Shown here: piece by piece, positions 5,815-8,956 of the stretch
How positions within the stretch are numbered: position 1 is the first letter of the stretch
Layout of the letters: every line of letters begins with the position of its first letter
Assembly (NCBI GenBank): GCA_022361095.1
Contig: JAKSBO010001079.1
Location: forward strand, 1-8,956
DNA length: 8,956 bases
Origin: Desulfobacterales bacterium
GTDB lineage: Bacteria > Desulfobacterota > Desulfobacteria > Desulfobacterales > Desulfobacteraceae
Direction: 5' to 3'
The notes under the pieces: generated by a model
What the model was told of the DNA's origin: nothing
The model's input: the letters and a program-made list of their open reading frames with translations, nothing else
Databases searched by the model: none
Program-made: the position numbers and the translations under genes

Positions 5815-7671
5815 TTAAAGCCCATCTAGGTTTTTCTTTGCAAAATAGCCTATGGAAGCACTGAGACCGACAACAATCAGGGAACCTGCATTGTGTGTCA
5901 CGGCGCCCCATACCGGCGTCAGCCACCCCATGGATCCTGAAATAACTGATCCCAGGTTAATCAGGAAACTGACAGCGATACAAATTTGAATTGTACGGCG
6001 CAAGGTTCGCCCCAATGAAAACAGATAGACCAGATTCTCCAGGCGGTCATTCATCAGTACGATATCTGCGGTATCAAGGGCGGCGTCAGATCCGTTTAAT
6101 CCCATGGCAATCCCCGTATCGGCAGCTTTTAGGGCAGGGGCGTCATTCACACCATCTCCCACATATACCAGCATGCCCCTGTCATACCCCTGGATGAGAC
6201 GCAGTTTATCCGCCGGAGACTGCCGTGCCCAGACCGTATCAATGCCGATTTGATCACAAAGCATTTTAACCGGCGCGTCCTGGTCCCCGGAGAGGACAGC
6301 AAGGTCTTTAATTCCCTGCGATTTCAGTTGTCTAATGACCTTTGCCGCAGCGGTCCGGGGCTGGTCCTGCATGTAGATCCAGCCCGCTGTCTGCTGATCG
6401 ATCCTGATTTCGACACAGGTATATCCGTTGTCGGAAAATTTATCCGATGCCATGATTTCAACAGCCTGTCCCGCGACATTTCCGCGAATACCCCGGCCGG
6501 GGATATTGATGATGTCCCGGGCATCAGGGATGTTTAACTCCCAATCCCGGGCTTTTTGAACAATGGCCCGGGCCAGGGGATGATTCATTTTCAGTTCCAG
6601 GGCCCCTGCGATCCGTATCAAATTTTTTTTGTTCATGCCCGCCTGTGCGCAGACCACCTCTTTGACTGCGGGCTCTCCACTGGTCAAGGTCCCTGTTTTG
6701 TCAAAAAATATCCCAAGGGCTTTGCCCATATTCTCCAGGTAAATACCGCCTTTGACCAAAATACCGTGCCTGGAGGCGTTGCCGATGGCAGACACCGTAG
6801 CCACGGGCCCTGCGAGAATAAAAGAGCAGGGGCAGCCCACAATGAGCACGGTAATGGCCCGTTCTATATCCCGGGTAATAATAAAGGTCAGCAGCGCACA
6901 TGACAGAATAACCGGCGTAAACCATCCGGCATACCGGTCAACAATTTTGGCTGATTGGACTTTGGACTGCTCTGCCGCAGTCACCATGGATATGATTTTT
7001 CCCATGGTTGAATCCCGGCCCACCCGCTCGGCCCGGACCCGGATAAAACCGTCTGTGTTCAAGGTCCCTGCCCAGACCTCGTCTCCCGGGGCTTTGGGCT
7101 TTGGCACCGATTCCCCCGTAACAGCGGATTCATCCACGGCGCAGGCCCCGTCTGTCACGGTTCCATCCACTGGGATAACCCCGCCGGTCTTCACAAGAAG
7201 GATATCCCCCCGGGCAATTTGAGAGACCGTCACCGTCACTTCTTCCCCGTTTTTTTCAAGGAGTGCTGTGTCCGGCGTCATTTGCACCAGCGACTCAATG
7301 GCGTTACGTGCCGAATCGCTTACCGCCTCTTCCACCAGGGCACCGGCCACCATAATGGACGAGACGACAGCCGCCTCAAGGAAATTGCCGGTAACAATAC
7401 AGGCGACAATGGCGATGGATACCAGTTCATCCACATTGACCTGGCGTTGGGCAATACCTTTAACAGCCTCAATAATAATGGGTACCCCATTGATCAAAAT
7501 CGATATCATGAGAATCATATCCATGACACTGACGGCCGGCAGAGGTTGCAGATAGATGTCCTTTGCCAGGTAGGCCCCAGGTATCAAAAAAGCACCGACG
7601 GCAGTTCTGATAAAGTCTTTTGATGAAAAGATCTCCTTATACACGTTTAAATTCGCATGCCTTCTAATCAT
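5815..7671 (-). CDS. Heavy-metal-translocating P1B-type ATPase without N-terminal metal-binding domain
   Basis: 618 residues from ATG 7671; pumps a metal ion across the inner membrane using ATP. The start is chosen for GGAG (complement of 7679-7682) 7 nt upstream. An in-frame start at 7770 would add 33 residues but lies upstream of the likely promoter. Layout: membrane segments at about 46-70 and 80-116; actuator loop with TGES (185-188); membrane segments about 248-266 and 271-296, the latter with CPC (280-282) for metal binding; the phosphorylated Asp324 in DKTGTLT; HP (364-365); hinge GDGVND (505-510); last membrane segments about 561-578 and 586-607. No CxxC or histidine-rich N-terminal domain is present. 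The final helix carries THNAGS (592-597), which is neither the usual copper nor the zinc/cadmium signature, so the substrate is open (Zn/Cd, Mn/Fe or Co). Divergent from a MarR regulator and followed by a thiamine-binding protein gene. Confidence 0.93.
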   Translation of the reverse strand: MIRRHANLNVYKEIFSSKDFIRTAVGAFLIPGAYLAKDIYLQPLPAVSVMDMILMISILINGVPIIIEAVKGIAQRQVNVDELVSIAIVACIVTGNFLEAAVVSSIMVAGALVEEAVSDSARNAIESLVQMTPDTALLEKNGEEVTVTVSQIARGDILLVKTGGVIPVDGTVTDGACAVDESAVTGESVPKPKAPGDEVWAGTLNTDGFIRVRAERVGRDSTMGKIISMVTAAEQSKVQSAKIVDRYAGWFTPVILSCALLTFIITRDIERAITVLIVGCPCSFILAGPVATVSAIGNASRHGILVKGGIYLENMGKALGIFFDKTGTLTSGEPAVKEVVCAQAGMNKKNLIRIAGALELKMNHPLARAIVQKARDWELNIPDARDIINIPGRGIRGNVAGQAVEIMASDKFSDNGYTCVEIRIDQQTAGWIYMQDQPRTAAAKVIRQLKSQGIKDLAVLSGDQDAPVKMLCDQIGIDTVWARQSPADKLRLIQGYDRGMLVYVGDGVNDAPALKAADTGIAMGLNGSDAALDTADIVLMNDRLENLVYLFSLGRTLRRTIQICIAVSFLINLGSVISGSMGWLTPVWGAVTHNAGSLIVVGLSASIGYFAKKNLDGL

Positions 7672-7689
7672 TTTAGCGCTCCATATCGT

Positions 7690-7770
7690 TTGAGTTTCAA
7701 ATAATTTGTAAATCAAGCTATGTGGCAAATAACTTGATTTATATTGATTGTCAAGTATTTTGATTTTCAA
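7690..7770. promoter_or_regulatory. Three-copy operator TTGA-N3-TCAA between the ATPase and marR genes
   Basis: The dyad occurs as TTGAGTTTCAA (7690-7700), TTGATTGTCAA (7744-7754) and TTGATTTTCAA (7760-7770). The last two are 16 bp apart centre to centre, about one and a half helical turns. The middle copy overlaps the TTGACA box of the ATPase promoter and the first lies between that promoter and the ATPase start, a layout suited to repression. The adjacent MarR-family protein is the natural candidate to bind it (inference). An additional wider repeat, AATCAAG (7711-7717) and CTTGATT (7733-7739), lies in the same stretch. Confidence 0.6.
7726..7754 (-). promoter_or_regulatory. Sigma-70-like promoter for the ATPase and thiamine-binding protein genes
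   Basis: On the - strand a perfect -35 TTGACA (complement of 7749-7754) is followed after 17 nt by TATTTG (complement of 7726-7731) as a weak -10. Transcription would begin near 7719, leaving a leader of about 48 nt before ATG 7671. The -35 overlaps an operator copy. Confidence 0.5.
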
Positions 7771-7778
7771 AGTTTTGG

Positions 7779-7807
7779 TTGTCAGGGAAGGGACACCGTG
7801 ATAGAGA
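7779..7807 (+). promoter_or_regulatory. Weak candidate promoter for marR
   Basis: TTGTCA (7779-7784) and TAGAGA (7802-7807) are spaced by 17 nt and lie 39 nt before the marR start. Both boxes are imperfect. The AT-rich TATATATTAATAT just downstream is another possible -10 region. Confidence 0.3.
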
Positions 7808-7846
7808 ATGAATATATATTAATATCTTTAAGGGGCCGGCGTAGGA

Positions 7847-8260
7847 ATGGATTTGGACTATCTTGCAAAAACGATTGTGGAATTTTACGAAAAATTGTCA
7901 TCGTGGGAGGATGCCGTTGTCAGAGACACCGGATTGACAACGGCCCAGGCGCACACCATAGAAATTATTGGGCATTCAGGGCCCATCAGGATGAAAGACC
8001 TTGCCCATAGAATCGGTGTGACCACTGGAACGTTGCCTGTGGCAATAGATAAACTTGAAAATAAAAAAGTGCTTGAAAGAAAGCAGTGCAAAACGGACAG
8101 AAGGGCTTACCTCATTGAATTGACGGATGCGGGCCAGGCATATTTCAAGCAGCATCATAATTTCCATATTAAAATGACCCAGGAGATCGTAGCGGATTTA
8201 ACCGATGACGAGCAGGAGATCTTCGGCAGGATTCTTGAAAAGATGGTTAAAAAAATTTAG
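7847..8260 (+). CDS. MarR-family transcriptional regulator
   Basis: 137 residues, typical MarR size. A dimeric winged helix-turn-helix protein that usually represses a divergent gene and lets go on binding a ligand. Seen: an N-terminal dimerisation helix (DLDYLAKTIVEFYEKL), LTTAQAHTIEIIG, then the DNA-binding part GPIRMKDLAHRIGVTTGTLPVAIDKLENKK (about 45-74) with recognition helix from Thr59, the wing with the family's DRR (84-86) and IELTDAG, and C-terminal dimerisation helices. ATG 7847 is the first usable start; AGGGG at 7831-7835 is a somewhat distant ribosome-binding site and GGA directly abuts the ATG, so translation may be modest. It is divergent from the metal ATPase, with a three-copy dyad in the gap, so control of the ATPase and of itself is likely. 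Cys81, near the wing, is a possible metal or redox sensor residue, but this is a guess. Confidence 0.92.
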   Translation: MDLDYLAKTIVEFYEKLSSWEDAVVRDTGLTTAQAHTIEIIGHSGPIRMKDLAHRIGVTTGTLPVAIDKLENKKVLERKQCKTDRRAYLIELTDAGQAYFKQHHNFHIKMTQEIVADLTDDEQEIFGRILEKMVKKI

Positions 8261-8325
8261 CCTGGCCCCAGGCTTATCCATGCATTCAAGGCACACGGCG
8301 TGACTGAACGCTGCCTGTGAGTGCA
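8259..8325 (+). terminator. Two hairpins directly after marR, possible terminator
   Basis: AGCCTG-GCCC-CAGGCT (8259-8274) forms a 6-bp hairpin starting in the marR stop codon. On the + strand only TTATCC follows; on the - strand the same hairpin runs into a T7 tract three bases later, as if it also ended leftward transcripts. A second, larger hairpin pairs TGCATTCAAGGCA (8281-8293) with TGCCTGTGAGTGCA (8312-8325), with one bulge and one G-T pair. Together they could end marR transcription, but neither is a textbook intrinsic terminator on the + strand. Confidence 0.35.
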
Positions 8326-8518
8326 TCTCTATGTATGCTTCAAGCAGGTTCCCATTCCTTTGTCATTCCCGGTTTTTTACAACGGACATAGATTGACAGC
8401 AGGCCCCCTTGATCTGTGGTTCTGATTTTGATTTTTACGCTTATCATCCTATTTCTTGTTCCGACTATATTTGTGTGGCAAAATTTTTCTGTTTGTTTTA
8501 TAGAAGGAGACGGCTTAG

Positions 8519-8788
8519 ATGTCTTCAAAAAGATCAATGAATACATTATGTGTATCATTTTTCTTATTTCCGAGAGACTGCCTTATAAAAATCGGAATCT
8601 TTTTGAAGGCAACGTTTATAATTTGGATATTGATCTCAATGTTCTGTACCACCGCTTCCGGCCACGCGTTTCATATATATCCAATTATGGGCTTCAAATC
8701 TTATAGGGCTCTATTTTTAAGTTTTTTATTTTTTTATCAGCCACGGGCTGACCTGACATATCAACTGCCGGGCATAACCCAACAATAA
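8519..8788 (+). CDS. Doubtful small ORF with signal-peptide-like segment
   Basis: 89 residues from ATG 8519, with AAGGAG (8504-8509) 9 nt upstream. TTGTTC (8456-8461) and CAAAAT (8479-8484), 17 nt apart, are a possible promoter. No family is recognised. Residues about 25-50 (IGIFLKATFIIWILISMFC, then TTASGHA) look like a signal peptide or membrane anchor with a plausible cleavage after GHA; a second hydrophobic run (ALFLSFLFFY) follows. The frame ends inside the first unit of the tandem repeat at 8738. An overlapping frame (8416-8706) is equally open, so it may be a decayed remnant or chance ORF in AT-rich DNA. Confidence 0.25.
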   Translation: MSSKRSMNTLCVSFFLFPRDCLIKIGIFLKATFIIWILISMFCTTASGHAFHIYPIMGFKSYRALFLSFLFFYQPRADLTYQLPGITQQ

Positions 8789-8920
8789 AGCATGGAAGAT
8801 CTGAGTAACTTCCCCGGACTTTCTTATAACGGCCACGGGCCGACCGGGTCTATCAGCACCCAGGCTCGCCCACAACAAAACAAGAAAAAAACTTAGTAAC
8901 TTATTGGTTCTTTCATATAA
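8738..8920. repeat. Degenerate tandem duplication of a ~92-nt unit, each with a hairpin
   Basis: Unit 1 is 8738-8829 and unit 2 is 8830-8920. Both begin with a 13-nt hairpin (CAGCCACGGGCTG; CGGCCACGGGCCG), followed by GACC and TATCA, and share AGTAACTT near the 3' part and CTTTC-T/A-TATAA at the end. Overall identity is roughly 60-65% by eye. The A-T pair at the second position of the stem in unit 1 is G-C in unit 2, a compensatory change. No start codon with a good ribosome-binding site follows within the window. It could be a structured RNA leader, paired regulatory sites or an old repeat family. Confidence 0.5.
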
Positions 8921-8956
8921 AAAAATCATGGTAAGCAAGAAACTTGAACACGAAAA

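Noticed and set aside
7722..7737. TGGCAAATAACTTGA, resembling a sigma-54 promoter toward marR
   Set aside because: The essential GC of the -12 element is GA here, and the segment is better explained by the operator and sigma-70 elements of the ATPase promoter.
8738..8842. Two hairpins with ACGG, considered as a guanidine-II (mini-ykkC) riboswitch
   Set aside because: Pairing closes an ACG triloop, not the ACGR tetraloop of that class, and the hairpins are 92 nt apart with similarity extending through the whole unit.
8726..8938. 70-codon - strand frame across the tandem repeat
   Set aside because: It covers both repeat units, has no ribosome-binding site I can support and no family resemblance.
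8928..8956. Possible start of a + strand gene (ATG 8928) running off the window
   Set aside because: Only nine full codons are visible and no ribosome-binding site precedes it; cannot be judged without the next bases.

Overview
The window is the downstream part of a nitrogen-fixation (nif) operon, followed by a convergent metal-ATPase locus and then an AT-richer, gene-poor end. The NifE, NifN and NifB sequences, the small thioredoxin-like [2Fe-2S] ferredoxin next to nifB and nifV, and the paucity of other nif genes resemble the compact nif operons of anaerobic sulfate-reducing Desulfobacterota (Desulfobacter-like). This placement is an inference from family resemblance; there is no rRNA or other marker here.

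Region 1 (1-5048, + strand) holds the end of nifE (the start lies outside the window), nifN (ATGA overlap with nifE), nifB with a fused C-terminal NifX-like domain, a [2Fe-2S] ferredoxin-like gene, and nifV (1-base overlap with the ferredoxin gene). Together they supply the FeMo-cofactor pathway. NifB makes the NifB-co (8Fe) core, the NifEN scaffold matures it, and NifV provides homocitrate. The ferredoxin is a candidate electron or cluster donor. No nif promoter is visible inside the window, so transcription presumably starts upstream of position 1. The nifB-ferredoxin spacer (190 nt) carries dyads and a possible cysteine-rich micro-ORF.

Region 2 (5049-5460) has no convincing gene. It is packed with inverted repeats: a 145-bp MITE-like element with about 27-bp arms (5074-5218), two smaller dyads, and a 116-bp fold-back element built on an 18-bp near-perfect stem (5310-5425). 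It lies between convergent transcription units.

Region 3 (5461-8260) holds two divergent units. On the - strand are a heavy-metal P1B-type ATPase without an N-terminal metal-binding domain, then an MTH1187/YqgV-type thiamine-binding protein. On the + strand is a MarR-family regulator. Their shared promoter region holds three copies of the dyad TTGA-N3-TCAA, one of them overlapping a TTGACA -35 box of the ATPase promoter. This is the likely operator of the MarR protein.

Region 4 (8261-8956) is mostly non-coding. It has two hairpins after marR, one doubtful small ORF with a good ribosome-binding site and a signal-peptide-like segment, and a degenerate tandem duplication of a ~92-nt unit (8738-8920). 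Each unit opens with a hairpin whose stem shows a compensatory base-pair change between the copies. That duplication and the ATPase operator cluster are the least expected signals in the window.
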